Source: CAZTHM01 sp041946825 (GTDB lineage: Bacteria; Acidobacteriota; Terriglobia; UBA7540). From it: DNA of 64,000 nucleotides. Made by a program: the position numbers and the translations under genes. The first letter of the stretch is position 1, and every line of letters begins with the position of its first letter. This document shows positions 8,013 through 16,290 of this stretch, piece after piece. Below the pieces are notes generated by a model that saw only the letters and a program-made list of their open reading frames with translations, had not been told where the DNA came from and made no database searches. The DNA is taken from assembly GCA_041946825.1 (NCBI GenBank), contig JBHGBD010000005.1, positions 62,001 to 126,000 on the forward strand. Reading direction: 5' to 3'.

Positions 8013-8552
8013 TCATGATTCCTTCATGCATTCACGATAAGGCTTGTCGCAGGCGCAATTGCATTTCTCTTCAAGGTCGGAGACTTCCTTTTCGGATTGA
8101 CAGAAATGATGGCAGGTGAATTTGTGCCCGCCCGCCGAGGCACGGGGCTTGATGCCAGCCTTCTCAGTCTTGTAGCCGGATTTCCGCCAATCTTCGAGCC
8201 GGCAGAATGAGGCAGACTTGTACCCTAGCTTTTCGAGTTCCGAAGCAGCGCGCGAGCTTCGTCCCCCATGCTCGCACATCGTGACAATCACCGTATCCTT
8301 GGAGACCTTCATTTCCGCCAGGCGCGTGCTCAGTTCGGAGACAGGGATATTGACGGCGCCGGGCACATGGCCCTCGGCAAACTCCTTTTCGCCCCGGACA
8401 TCGATGATCAGGACTTTCTTGCCACCCAGTTCCTCACGCAACTTCGCGGCGGGAGTTTCTTTCGCGCCGGCGGTGACGGGCGCATGCTGCGCGTACGCCT
8501 CAACCGCCGCCGCGAACAGAAGCACAGGAAGAAGAACTGCCGCTTTCCTCAT
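8013..8552 (-). CDS. Exported rhodanese-domain protein with Cys-rich tail
   Basis: A 179-residue protein. Residues 1-21 form a signal peptide (AAVLLPVLLFAAAVEAYAQ). The rhodanese domain spans about 33-130: VLIIDVRGEKEFAEGHVPGAVNIP and the active-site loop C93-E-H-G-G-R-S. Rhodaneses transfer sulfane sulfur; exported ones are poorly defined. The unusual part is the C-terminus, about residues 140-179, with six cysteines in the order CHHFC, CNCAC and a final C, which looks like a metal-binding or disulfide knot. It is upstream of and contiguous with the hydrolase gene. Confidence 0.85.
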   Translation of the reverse strand: MRKAAVLLPVLLFAAAVEAYAQHAPVTAGAKETPAAKLREELGGKKVLIIDVRGEKEFAEGHVPGAVNIPVSELSTRLAEMKVSKDTVIVTMCEHGGRSSRAASELEKLGYKSASFCRLEDWRKSGYKTEKAGIKPRASAGGHKFTCHHFCQSEKEVSDLEEKCNCACDKPYRECMKES

Positions 8553-8610
8553 TGATCAAACCTCCCGATTTGCCGCGACCTGCGTGGCGCAATGCGCAAG
8601 CCACCGCGGC

Positions 8611-9519
8611 TTACTCATGTTGATAGGACGCCACTGCGCTCGACAGGTACGCCACCGAATCCGGCGCGATGACGCGGTAGTGCACCGCCTTGGGGCCCTT
8701 GACCTGCTTGATGGCAATCGAATCGCAGAAGATGACGTCGGCGCTTCCCAGAGTTTGCAGGCTCTCGAGGGGCAAAAGATATTCGCATAAAGTATGACGG
8801 CGCCCCAGCGCAGGCGCGAGTAATGACCGGGCGGTGCGCAGCAGGTTCGCGCTGATCGAGACCACCGCGATCACGGAGGGCTGGGCAAGCTGACGAATGC
8901 GCTCCACGTGTTCATCCGCCGAGCTGAATGCGATCGAGAGCATGAGTTGGGCTTTCGGGACCAGCGGCTTCACATCCTCGGCGGCATATTGAGGGGTAAC
9001 AACCAGGGCGCCGATGGCGCACCCGGAATTCCGCGTCAGGTTCTCACGAGCGCAACACTCCACCGGCCAGCCGAGAGCTTCGCGAATTTCCTCTTGGAGC
9101 AGGCGCTGCAACCCCGCGTCTTGTTCCACCACCAGGATGTGGTCGGGCGGCTCATCCATCAGCCTCTCGCGCATCCGCTCGCGAAGTTCCTGCAAGGAAT
9201 AGCCCCGCTCGCGGGCAGTCTGAATGGTCATGGCAATCAATTCGTCGAGGTCCTGAGTGCCGTTCGGCTTGATCTGTTCCGTCCGCGATCGCACCACAAT
9301 GCGAGTCCCGCGGCGTCGCAGCAGCCAGGTGCGCCGGACCAGGTCCTGGTAGGCGTGGCTCACGGTGTTGTGGTGGATGCCCAGCCGGCGCGCCAACTCC
9401 CTGACGCTGGGTAGCACGTCACCCGCTTTCAGCTTGTCAGTGGCAATCAGGAAGGCGATCTGCTCCGCCAATTGCTGGCGGACGGGGACATCGCTTTCTT
9501 TGCTGACCCTTATATCCAT
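8611..9519 (-). CDS. GntR-family transcriptional regulator with unusual C-terminal domain
   Basis: The protein has 302 residues. Residues 1-75 are a GntR winged helix (VPVRQQLAEQIAFLIATDKLKAG, LPSVRELARRLGIHHNTVSHAYQDL). The remaining 220 residues do not look like FadR, HutC or aminotransferase-type effector domains. They contain HILVVEQDAGLQRLLQEEI, GALVVTPQYAAEDV and VIAVVSISANLLRTARSLL, suggesting a Rossmann or receiver-like sensor. The ligand is unknown. An inverted repeat in its own promoter (9578-9594) suggests autoregulation. It is followed 58 bases later by the divergent-facing rhodanese promoter region rather than by a cotranscribed gene. Confidence 0.82.
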   Translation of the reverse strand: MDIRVSKESDVPVRQQLAEQIAFLIATDKLKAGDVLPSVRELARRLGIHHNTVSHAYQDLVRRTWLLRRRGTRIVVRSRTEQIKPNGTQDLDELIAMTIQTARERGYSLQELRERMRERLMDEPPDHILVVEQDAGLQRLLQEEIREALGWPVECCARENLTRNSGCAIGALVVTPQYAAEDVKPLVPKAQLMLSIAFSSADEHVERIRQLAQPSVIAVVSISANLLRTARSLLAPALGRRHTLCEYLLPLESLQTLGSADVIFCDSIAIKQVKGPKAVHYRVIAPDSVAYLSSAVASYQHE

Positions 9520-9566
9520 AGTACGGACGCCCTGTGCGGCCGCAGCCCCAAATGTTCTTTGGCGGT

Positions 9567-9595
9567 ATTCTAGCGCATGTCAATTCACGTGACAG
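9567..9595 (-). promoter_or_regulatory. Candidate promoter and operator of the GntR gene
   Basis: On the minus strand CTGTCA (9595-9590), a 17-base spacer and TAGAAT (9572-9567) give a sigma-70-like promoter. An inverted repeat TGTCA-N7-TGACA covers 9578-9594, overlapping the -35 and the spacer. The position fits repression by a GntR dimer; binding by this particular regulator is inference. Confidence 0.45.
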
Positions 9596-10028
9596 CTCAA
9601 AAACTGTCGCCATCCTCTTCTCGTCGGTATTGCAAAGCAATAGGCTTGCGCGCCGGGGCAATTCTTGAGTTTCGTTCCATTCCGGCGCTCGTGCGGTGCG
9701 GTCGGCACACAAATTCGCGGCGGCTGTGTTTTTTGACTGTCATCTACTTCATCCGGCGTCACGGCCTGCAACACCCTGCTCTATCGGGATATCACGCTGA
9801 AGCAGCGGTTCCGTTGGGCGCCACCGCCTCCTCATCGCCTTAGTTCGCGATTCCCTCGCATTAACTCCTCGTGTGACACACTCGAAACTGTCATGCACGA
9901 TGTGGCAACACAGAGTTGGGTCATCTAATCTCCATAACGAGAAGCTGCAATGATATCGGATTTCTTAATGGCTCTGTCGCTTTACGTCGCCCTCCCGGCG
10001 CTTTGGAACTTTGAGAAGGATGAATCTC
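9596..10028. other. Intergenic gap, no gene seen
   Basis: This gap of about 430 bases separates two divergent units. Short open frames on both strands here lack coding-type codon use and ribosome sites. No RNA gene or strong terminator is visible. GAGAAGGA at 10013-10020 is the likely ribosome site for the next gene. Confidence 0.35.
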
Positions 10029-10403
10029 ATGATGAATGAAACCTTCGGATGGACTTCGGTGCTGGCAGGAGGCGCGATGGGCCTCTACATGGGGCTCCGG
10101 TTCCGGCGCGAGGACTGGCTGGGAGGGTACAACTCCTTCCCGCGGCGGATGGTGCGATTGGCCCACGTGGCGCTTATGGCTCTGGGCATTTTGAATATTC
10201 AGTTCGGGCAAAGCCTGCCGCGAATGCAGCTCGGCCCGACAACCGAGATGGTCGCCTCATTCTCATTCATGTCAGCAGCGGTGCTCATGCCGGCTTGCTG
10301 CCTATGGATGGCCGCGCGGCGCTCCCGCTTCGAGATTTTCGCCGCGCCTGTGTCGTGTCTGGCAGCCGGATTGGTCCTGACAATTGGGGGTTTAATCCGA
10401 TGA
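10029..10403 (+). CDS. Small integral membrane protein
   Basis: The protein has 124 residues; the ATG at 10029 is eight bases after GAGAAGGA, and 10032 is equally possible. Four hydrophobic stretches are visible (TSVLAGGAMGLYMGL, RLAHVALMALGILNI, MVASFSFMSAAVLMPACCLWMA, IFAAPVSCLAAGLVLTIGGLI), so a four-helix inner-membrane protein is likely. I do not recognise the family. Its stop overlaps the radical SAM start (ATGA at 10400-10403), which implies translational coupling and a joint role. Confidence 0.65.
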   Translation: MMNETFGWTSVLAGGAMGLYMGLRFRREDWLGGYNSFPRRMVRLAHVALMALGILNIQFGQSLPRMQLGPTTEMVASFSFMSAAVLMPACCLWMAARRSRFEIFAAPVSCLAAGLVLTIGGLIR

Positions 10404-11737
10404 AGCTGGCCTTGATTGCCGTGAGCGGAATCCGCGCCGAAAACCCGGAATTGACGGAGCTTGGGCTGAGTCTCCCGGGATTTCTCGAGCGGGCGCGAAC
10501 CTTGTTCGCGATGCCCAGCCTGTCGCTCTTGACACTGGCCGGCATGACGCCCAGCGATTGCGAGATTGAATATCGCGAGTACCGCGAGTTTCCCGCTGAA
10601 GATCCGCCCCTGTGCGACCTCGCCGCCATCACTTCCTTCACCGCGCAGATTGAGGACGCGTACCGCATCGCCGACATCTATCGCCGGCGCGGCACGAGCG
10701 TCGTGATGGGCGGGCTGCACGTTTCTTCCCTGCCCGAAGAAGCTGCGGCGCATGCCGACGCGGTGGCAGTCGGAGAAGGGGAACTGCTTTGGCCGGAAAT
10801 CCTGAACGATTTCCAGTCGAGCCGACTTCGACCCCGATATGACCAGCCGCGCGCTCTGAATCTCGACTTCTCGGAGTCGCCGCTGCCTCGCTACGACCTG
10901 CTCGAGCCGGAGAAATACAATCGTTTTCCGGTGCAGACCAGCCGCGGCTGCCCGTTCAAGTGCGAATTCTGCGCAAGCTCGATCATGCTCACGCCGCGCT
11001 ACACGCACAAGCCCGTCGAGCGAGTCATGGCGGAAATCCGCGAGATTAAGCGCCGCTGGCCGCGGCCCTTCATCGAGTTTGCGGACGACAACACTTTCGC
11101 CGACCACCGCTATGGTCGAGAATTGGTTGAAGCGGTCGCCAAGGAAAACGTCAAGTGGTTTGCGGAAACCGATATCTCGATCGCCCAGGACGATGAACTC
11201 CTTCGCCTGATCGCTCAGAGCGGCTGCCGGCAAATCCTGGTGGGTCTCGAAACTCCCACGGAGGAAGGTCTCAATGGCCTTGAATTGCGGTCGAATTGGA
11301 AATATCGTAAGCGTGACTTCTACCGGGCTGCGATTGAGCGCATCCAATCTCATGGCATCACGTTGAACGGCTGTTTTGTCCTCGGCCTCGACGGCGACAC
11401 CGAGGAAGTCTTTGATCTTATCCCGCAGTTTGTAGAGGAGACGGCACTTTACGATGTTCAGGTCACCGTTCAGACCGCCTTTCCGGGAACGCCCCTCTAT
11501 CGCCGATTGGCCGCGCAGGGACGACTGCTCGAGCCGCGCAATTGGCGGAAGTGCTCGCTTTTTGACGTAAACTTCCGACCCTTGCGCATGACACCTGAGC
11601 GACTCGAAGAGCGATTCCGCGAGCTGGTCGCCGGGCTTTACAGCAATGAGGCGCTTGCCCGCCGCCACCGGCGGTTCTTCGAGGTCTACGGTGAACGATT
11701 CCGCGGGATCCATGTGCCGGCGCTTGTGCCAAACTGA
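10400..11737 (+). CDS. B12-binding-type radical SAM protein
   Basis: The protein has 445 residues. The N-terminal 150 residues have the layout of a cobalamin-binding domain (LIAVSGIRAENPEL, VMGGLHVSSLPEEAAAHADAV, GEGELLWPEIL). The radical SAM core follows with CPFKCEFC at about 184-191 (CxxxCxxC for the 4Fe-4S cluster), then the IEFADDNTF and LVGLETP segments. The C-terminal 130 residues resemble the DUF4070-type tail of B12 radical SAM enzymes. Such enzymes perform methylations or rearrangements, often on lipids; the substrate here is unknown. It overlaps the membrane protein gene by four bases. A long antisense open frame over it is a shadow. Confidence 0.85.
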   Translation: MKLALIAVSGIRAENPELTELGLSLPGFLERARTLFAMPSLSLLTLAGMTPSDCEIEYREYREFPAEDPPLCDLAAITSFTAQIEDAYRIADIYRRRGTSVVMGGLHVSSLPEEAAAHADAVAVGEGELLWPEILNDFQSSRLRPRYDQPRALNLDFSESPLPRYDLLEPEKYNRFPVQTSRGCPFKCEFCASSIMLTPRYTHKPVERVMAEIREIKRRWPRPFIEFADDNTFADHRYGRELVEAVAKENVKWFAETDISIAQDDELLRLIAQSGCRQILVGLETPTEEGLNGLELRSNWKYRKRDFYRAAIERIQSHGITLNGCFVLGLDGDTEEVFDLIPQFVEETALYDVQVTVQTAFPGTPLYRRLAAQGRLLEPRNWRKCSLFDVNFRPLRMTPERLEERFRELVAGLYSNEALARRHRRFFEVYGERFRGIHVPALVPN

Positions 11738-11775
11738 AATTCGCCGCCCCCGTTCTGTGCGACGGACCGACGGTA

Positions 11776-13110
11776 ATGGCTTCAACAACCCAGGAAAAAA
11801 ACAATCCGCAGACCATCTTCGGGTGGTGCATGTACGACTGGGCGAACTCCGCCTACGTCACAACCGTGGCGGTGGGCCTTCTGCCCTATTACTTCGCCCG
11901 CGTGGTCGTTGGGGATAACGGCGTGACGCTCGGCGGGACCGTGTACAACGCCACAACCCTGTGGGGCTTCACCGTCAGCGCTTCGGCGACGATTGCCTTC
12001 CTGAGCGCGCCCGTTTTAGGAGCTATCGCGGATTTCTCTGCGGCCAAGAGGCGGTTTCTGCTTTTCTTTGCTTACTCTGGCGTGCTGGCCAGCGCGCTGC
12101 TCTACTTCATCCGTTCTGGAGATGTTTTGCAGACGCTGGCGCTCTTCCTGGTGGCCCAATTGGGGTTCATCGGCGGGAACGTTTTCTACGATGCCTATCT
12201 GCCGCAGATCGCGACAGAAGACCGCATGGACTGGGTTTCGGGAAAGGGCTATGCCTTCGGTTACGTTGGTGGCGGACTGCAGTTCGCGGCGGCGCTCGGA
12301 TTGGTGGCCGGGCATGAACGTCTGGGAATTTCGCAGGACCTGGCGGCACGAATCGGCATAGGAACGGCAGCGCTTTGGTGGGGAGGGTTCACGCTCGTCA
12401 CGGCGAGGAGCCTCCGCGACGCGCCCTCTGCGGAGAAACTGGACGAAGAATATGGCCACTGGCCGAAAGCCGCGGCCTACCTGGCGACGGGGATCTCCCG
12501 GACTTGGAAGACCACGCGCAAGGTGAGCCGCTTCAAGCATCTGTTGCTCTACCTCATCGCGTTCATGCTTTACAACGACGGCATTCAGACCGTCATCGAT
12601 ATGGCCACAATTTACGGAGCAGAAGAATTGCGCCTCGGGCCGCAGGCGCTCATGCTCACGCTGCTGGTCATCCAGGCTATCGCTACGTTTGGCGCTTTGG
12701 TTTTCGGACGGCTTGCCGGCCGGATCGGTAGTAAACACGCCATCATGGTCACTCTGGCACTTTGGTCGGGAGTGGTCGTCTACGCCTATTTTATCCACAC
12801 CGCCGCTCAGTTCTTCGTGCTCGGTGGAGTGGTGGGCTTGGTGCTCGGAGGCTCACAAGCCCTCAGCCGCTCGTTCTATGGCTCCATGATTCCGGAATCA
12901 GCAAGCGCGGAGTTTTTCGGGTTCTACACGGTCTTCAGCAAATTCTCCGCCATCTGGGGTCCTCTGGTCTTCGCCACGGTACGTCAATTGACTGGAACGT
13001 CACGACTTTCCATCGTCTCGCTCATCTTCTTCTTTATCGCGGGGATGGTTTTGCTCCACTTTGTGGATGTAGAGAAGGCCCGGCAGGCAAAACTCGCTGG
13101 AGCGTTTTAG
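11776..13110 (+). CDS. MFS transporter, Atg22/UMF1-like
   Basis: A 444-residue integral membrane protein with about twelve hydrophobic segments. The start FGWCMYDWANSAYVTTVAVGLLPYYF is the signature of the Atg22-like/UMF1 branch of the major facilitator superfamily. A long amphipathic loop near residues 215-250 separates the two halves, and GGSQALSRSFYGSMIPE is the conserved C-half motif. Fungal Atg22 exports amino acids from the vacuole; the substrates of bacterial members are unknown. It starts 38 bases after the radical SAM gene and precedes the acyltransferase, so all may be one operon. Confidence 0.88.
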   Translation: MASTTQEKNNPQTIFGWCMYDWANSAYVTTVAVGLLPYYFARVVVGDNGVTLGGTVYNATTLWGFTVSASATIAFLSAPVLGAIADFSAAKRRFLLFFAYSGVLASALLYFIRSGDVLQTLALFLVAQLGFIGGNVFYDAYLPQIATEDRMDWVSGKGYAFGYVGGGLQFAAALGLVAGHERLGISQDLAARIGIGTAALWWGGFTLVTARSLRDAPSAEKLDEEYGHWPKAAAYLATGISRTWKTTRKVSRFKHLLLYLIAFMLYNDGIQTVIDMATIYGAEELRLGPQALMLTLLVIQAIATFGALVFGRLAGRIGSKHAIMVTLALWSGVVVYAYFIHTAAQFFVLGGVVGLVLGGSQALSRSFYGSMIPESASAEFFGFYTVFSKFSAIWGPLVFATVRQLTGTSRLSIVSLIFFFIAGMVLLHFVDVEKARQAKLAGAF

Positions 13111-13162
13111 GCTTGCTGGTCTACATGCATCGAGGCGTCCCCAGGGGCTGCAAAGAGCGAAT

Positions 13163-15505
13163 ATGATGTTTCACAGCGCCAGGAACGAATCGCCGTCTGT
13201 TTTCGATGCCATGCACGCGACGGAAAAGCGACGCAACCGTCCAGTCAGAAGGGGCGTACCCCAAGATGTTTCCCTCGTACCTTACTTCATTGCCCGACTC
13301 TGGCTGTGGCTTCTGACCCACACCATCTATCGCATCCAGACGCGCGGCCTGGAGTGTCTCCCGGCCCGCGGCGGCGCGCTGCTGGTATGCAATCACGTAT
13401 CGTATATCGACCCGTTTCTATTGGGCGCTCCCATGTGGCGGTACATCCGCTTCATCATGCTGCGGCGCATGTACCAGAAACCATTCATCCACTGGTTCGC
13501 CAAGCGCATGGGTGCCATCCCCATCGACGAGGACGATCCCCCAAGAAAGATTGTCGAATCCTTGCGCGAGGCACAATCGCGGCTGCGGGCTGGCGAACTG
13601 GTCTGCATCTTTGCGGAGGGCGCCATGACGCGCACCGGGAACATCCTGCGTTTCCGCCGGGGCCTGGAACGGATTGTCCGCGGGACTGGCGCTCCGATCG
13701 TCCCCGCCCACCTTGACCGCGTCTGGGGCAGCATTTTCAGTTTCGAGCGGGGCCGGTATTTCACCAAGTGGCCGCGGCGCCTTCGCTATCCCATCACCGT
13801 GAGTTTCGGCCCGCCTCTACCGCCGAACGCAACCGCTTTCCAAGCGCGCCAGGCGGTCGTGCAACTCGGAGCGTCCGCCTTCGCGCATCGTGATTCCACG
13901 CAGCGCGCGCTGCCCGAGCTGTTTCTCAATACCGCCAAGCGGAACTGGCGCCGGTTTGCCATGGCGGATTCCCTCGGCCGGAATCTGAGCTTCGGCCAGG
14001 CCCTGGTTGGCGCGATGCTTTTCCGCCGCCTCATCCGGGAGCGTTTCCGGGACGACAAGATGGTCGGCACCTTGCTCCCGCCAATGGTTCCCTCTGCGCT
14101 GCTCAACATCGGAATCAGCCTGGCGGGCCGGATTCCGGTAAACCTGAATTACACGTCTTCCTCCGAGGCCCTGGGCGCTGCAATCGAACGATGTCAAATC
14201 AGGACGATTTTCACTTCAGAGAAATTGCTTGAGAAATTTTCCATCGAAAAGCGTCCCGGCATGGTGATGATCGAGGAGGTTGGACGGGACTTTTCGAAGA
14301 GAGATAAAGCCCTTGCTTACCTTCTGGCGCGTTTATTGCCCCGCTTCGTTTTGCGTAGGTGGTTGTTACCGAGAGCCTCCGGCCTCGATTCGCTGGCAAC
14401 CGTCATTTTCTCCAGCGGCAGTACGGGCGTTCCCAAAGGCGTGATGCTCAGCCACCGCAATATCGTCTCGAATATCGAGGGCATTCAACAAGCCATCAGC
14501 GTGGACCGCCATGACTGCCTGCTGGGAATCCTGCCCTTATTTCATTCCTTCGGGTTCACGGCCGGACTGTGGCTGCCCATGGTCTGCGGGTTGGGCGTTG
14601 TCTACCACACAAATCCCCTGGAGGCTCGCAGAATCGGAGAGCTCTGCCGAAAACATCGGGTCACGATTCTGGTGACGACACCGACGTTTTGCTGGTCGTA
14701 TGTGCGGCAATGTTCTCGCGAAGAGTTTGGTTCGCTCCGCATCGCCGTCGTGGGCGCGGAGAAGATGAAACCCGAGCTCGGTCGAGCCTTCAAGGAAAAG
14801 TTCGGGTTGGAAGTCTACGAAGGCTATGGCTGCACGGAACTCTCTCCGGTGGTGGCGGTGGGCAGGCCGGACTACAGCGACCCGGATCAAACCCAGGTGG
14901 GCCACAAACCTGGGACTGTCGGACACCCCATTCCCGGTGTCGCCGTCAGCGTCGTGAACCCGGATTCGTTCGAGGATCTCGGTCCGGATCGGGACGGCCT
15001 ACTGCTTGTTAAGGGGCCCAATGTGATGGTGGGCTACCTGGGCGAGCCGGAGAAGACCCGTCAGGTCCTCCGCGAAGACGGCTGGTACGTTAGCGGCGAT
15101 ATCGCGCGAATTGATGAAGATGGCTTCATCACGATTACCGACCGCCAATCGCGTTTTTCGAAAATTGCGGGGGAAATGGTTCCCCACATTCGCGTTGAAG
15201 AGGCCCTTCAAAAGGCACTGGGGACCAGCGAACCCAGGGTCGTGTTGACTTCCGTTCCCGACGCGCAGAAAGGCGAGAAGCTCGTCGTGCTGCATGTGGA
15301 ACTCCCCGCCAGCGTGGACGAAATCCTCGCGCGCTTGCGAGATTCTGGTCTGCCAAGGCTCTGGCTCCCTCGCAAGGAGAATTTCTATCAAATCGAGGCG
15401 ATTCCATTCCTCGCCACCGGCAAGCTGGATCTGCAGCGAGTCAAGGAAACCGCTCAGCGTCTGGTGTCGGCAGTGCCGGCTTTGCCCCCCGAGCCTGTCG
15501 GATAA
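13163..15505 (+). CDS. Acyltransferase fused to an AMP-forming acyl-activating enzyme (Aas-like)
   Basis: The protein has 780 residues. Residues about 45-250 are a PlsC-type acyltransferase: NHVSYID (N77, H78, D83: the HX4D motif) and FAEGAMTRTG. Residues about 300-760 are an ANL adenylating domain: the P-loop-like IFSSGSTGVPKG, GYGCTELSPV and YVSGDIARIDEDGFITITDR. E. coli Aas combines these activities to reacylate lysophospholipids, and some bacteria add an LplT transporter. Here no LplT half is fused; the MFS gene upstream is Atg22-like, not LplT-like. The ATG at 13163 is the longest option; the first 40 residues are weakly conserved-looking and the true start could be later. Confidence 0.88.
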   Translation: MMFHSARNESPSVFDAMHATEKRRNRPVRRGVPQDVSLVPYFIARLWLWLLTHTIYRIQTRGLECLPARGGALLVCNHVSYIDPFLLGAPMWRYIRFIMLRRMYQKPFIHWFAKRMGAIPIDEDDPPRKIVESLREAQSRLRAGELVCIFAEGAMTRTGNILRFRRGLERIVRGTGAPIVPAHLDRVWGSIFSFERGRYFTKWPRRLRYPITVSFGPPLPPNATAFQARQAVVQLGASAFAHRDSTQRALPELFLNTAKRNWRRFAMADSLGRNLSFGQALVGAMLFRRLIRERFRDDKMVGTLLPPMVPSALLNIGISLAGRIPVNLNYTSSSEALGAAIERCQIRTIFTSEKLLEKFSIEKRPGMVMIEEVGRDFSKRDKALAYLLARLLPRFVLRRWLLPRASGLDSLATVIFSSGSTGVPKGVMLSHRNIVSNIEGIQQAISVDRHDCLLGILPLFHSFGFTAGLWLPMVCGLGVVYHTNPLEARRIGELCRKHRVTILVTTPTFCWSYVRQCSREEFGSLRIAVVGAEKMKPELGRAFKEKFGLEVYEGYGCTELSPVVAVGRPDYSDPDQTQVGHKPGTVGHPIPGVAVSVVNPDSFEDLGPDRDGLLLVKGPNVMVGYLGEPEKTRQVLREDGWYVSGDIARIDEDGFITITDRQSRFSKIAGEMVPHIRVEEALQKALGTSEPRVVLTSVPDAQKGEKLVVLHVELPASVDEILARLRDSGLPRLWLPRKENFYQIEAIPFLATGKLDLQRVKETAQRLVSAVPALPPEPVG

Positions 15506-15513
15506 AACCGCGC

Positions 15514-15556
15514 TATAATCCACCGCAGTCCAGCCAGTCTCCGACCGAAAGGAGGA
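15514..15556 (+). promoter_or_regulatory. TATAAT -10 box and strong ribosome site before the triple-repeat gene
   Basis: TATAAT at 15514-15519 lies 43 bases before the start codon at 15562, without a good -35. AAAGGAGG at about 15548-15555 is a near-perfect ribosome site, which suggests high translation. Confidence 0.4.
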
Positions 15557-15561
15557 GAAAA

Positions 15562-16122
15562 ATGCAACGCATTCTTCTTGTCGGGATCTCCCTGCTTCTC
15601 ATCTGCGGTAGGGAACTTGCGCGACCTGCCGACCTCGATTTGACCCAGCGCTATCTGCTGCTGGCGACAACGAAAACGTCAACGATGCAGAAGGAGCTCG
15701 ATCGCGCGTCGTCCGCCGGTTACCGCATCGTCGGGTCCTCGCCCACGGGCGGAAGCGAGATGGTCGCGATTCTCGAGAAGATCTCCACGCCTCCCCGGAC
15801 CTACCAGTATTTCTTGCTGGCCACCTCGCGCACCTCCACGATGCAAAAGGAGCTGAACGAAGCTGCGGAAAGAGGGTTTCGCCTGATGCCCAAGACCATC
15901 ATCGCCAAAGAGCAAGTCCTAGGCGGCGTGGAGATCGTTTCACTCATGGAGAAGGCTCCGAACAGCTCGCAGCACTATCGCTACCTTCTTCTCGCCACTT
16001 CGCGCACGTCAACGATGCAGAAAGAACTGGCGCAGGCCGCCGAGGATGGCTACGAGATCATCGGCATGGTGAGCCGGGGCGAGCATATCGTAATTCTTGA
16101 GAAGCCGGCTCCGGCGCAATAA
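15562..16122 (+). CDS. Exported protein made of three copies of one repeat
   Basis: The protein has 186 residues. A signal peptide (RILLVGISLLLICG) is followed by three units of about 50 residues. Each begins with YLLLAT(T/S)(K/R)TSTMQKEL, continues with an A-x-x-x-GY/GF turn and ends with a strand such as EMVAILEK, EIVSLMEK or HIVILEK. The unit resembles DUF4177-like ferredoxin-fold repeats. The TSTMQKEL core is identical in all three. The protein is likely periplasmic or lipid-anchored via the early Cys; the function is unknown. A very strong ribosome site precedes the ATG. Confidence 0.8.
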   Translation: MQRILLVGISLLLICGRELARPADLDLTQRYLLLATTKTSTMQKELDRASSAGYRIVGSSPTGGSEMVAILEKISTPPRTYQYFLLATSRTSTMQKELNEAAERGFRLMPKTIIAKEQVLGGVEIVSLMEKAPNSSQHYRYLLLATSRTSTMQKELAQAAEDGYEIIGMVSRGEHIVILEKPAPAQ

Positions 16123-16290
16123 CGCTTGATCGATAATTCTCCCCGCCAAAAGTGATGGGCTCGTGGTGCGAGGTTGCGCGCTTTGACCGCCACTGACGCT
16201 TCTAGAAGCGCCGGTTCTAGAGGCGGCTCATACGAAAGTTGATGTACAATCCGGCCTCGACACAGGGCGATTCACAAACGGAGGTCTCTA

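Noticed and set aside
9577..9843. Open frame of 88 codons between the GntR and membrane-protein genes
   Set aside because: It has no ribosome site, its composition is not coding-like and it begins within the operator of the GntR gene.
10199..11788. A 529-codon open frame on the minus strand opposite the radical SAM gene
   Set aside because: The plus-strand protein has clear family motifs, and the antisense translation has no recognisable domain. Long antisense frames are common under this G/C-biased codon use.
16197..16225. Palindrome CGCTTCTAGAAGCG with a nearby TTCTAGAGG
   Set aside because: It has no U-tract and no promoter relation; it is too short to separate from chance.
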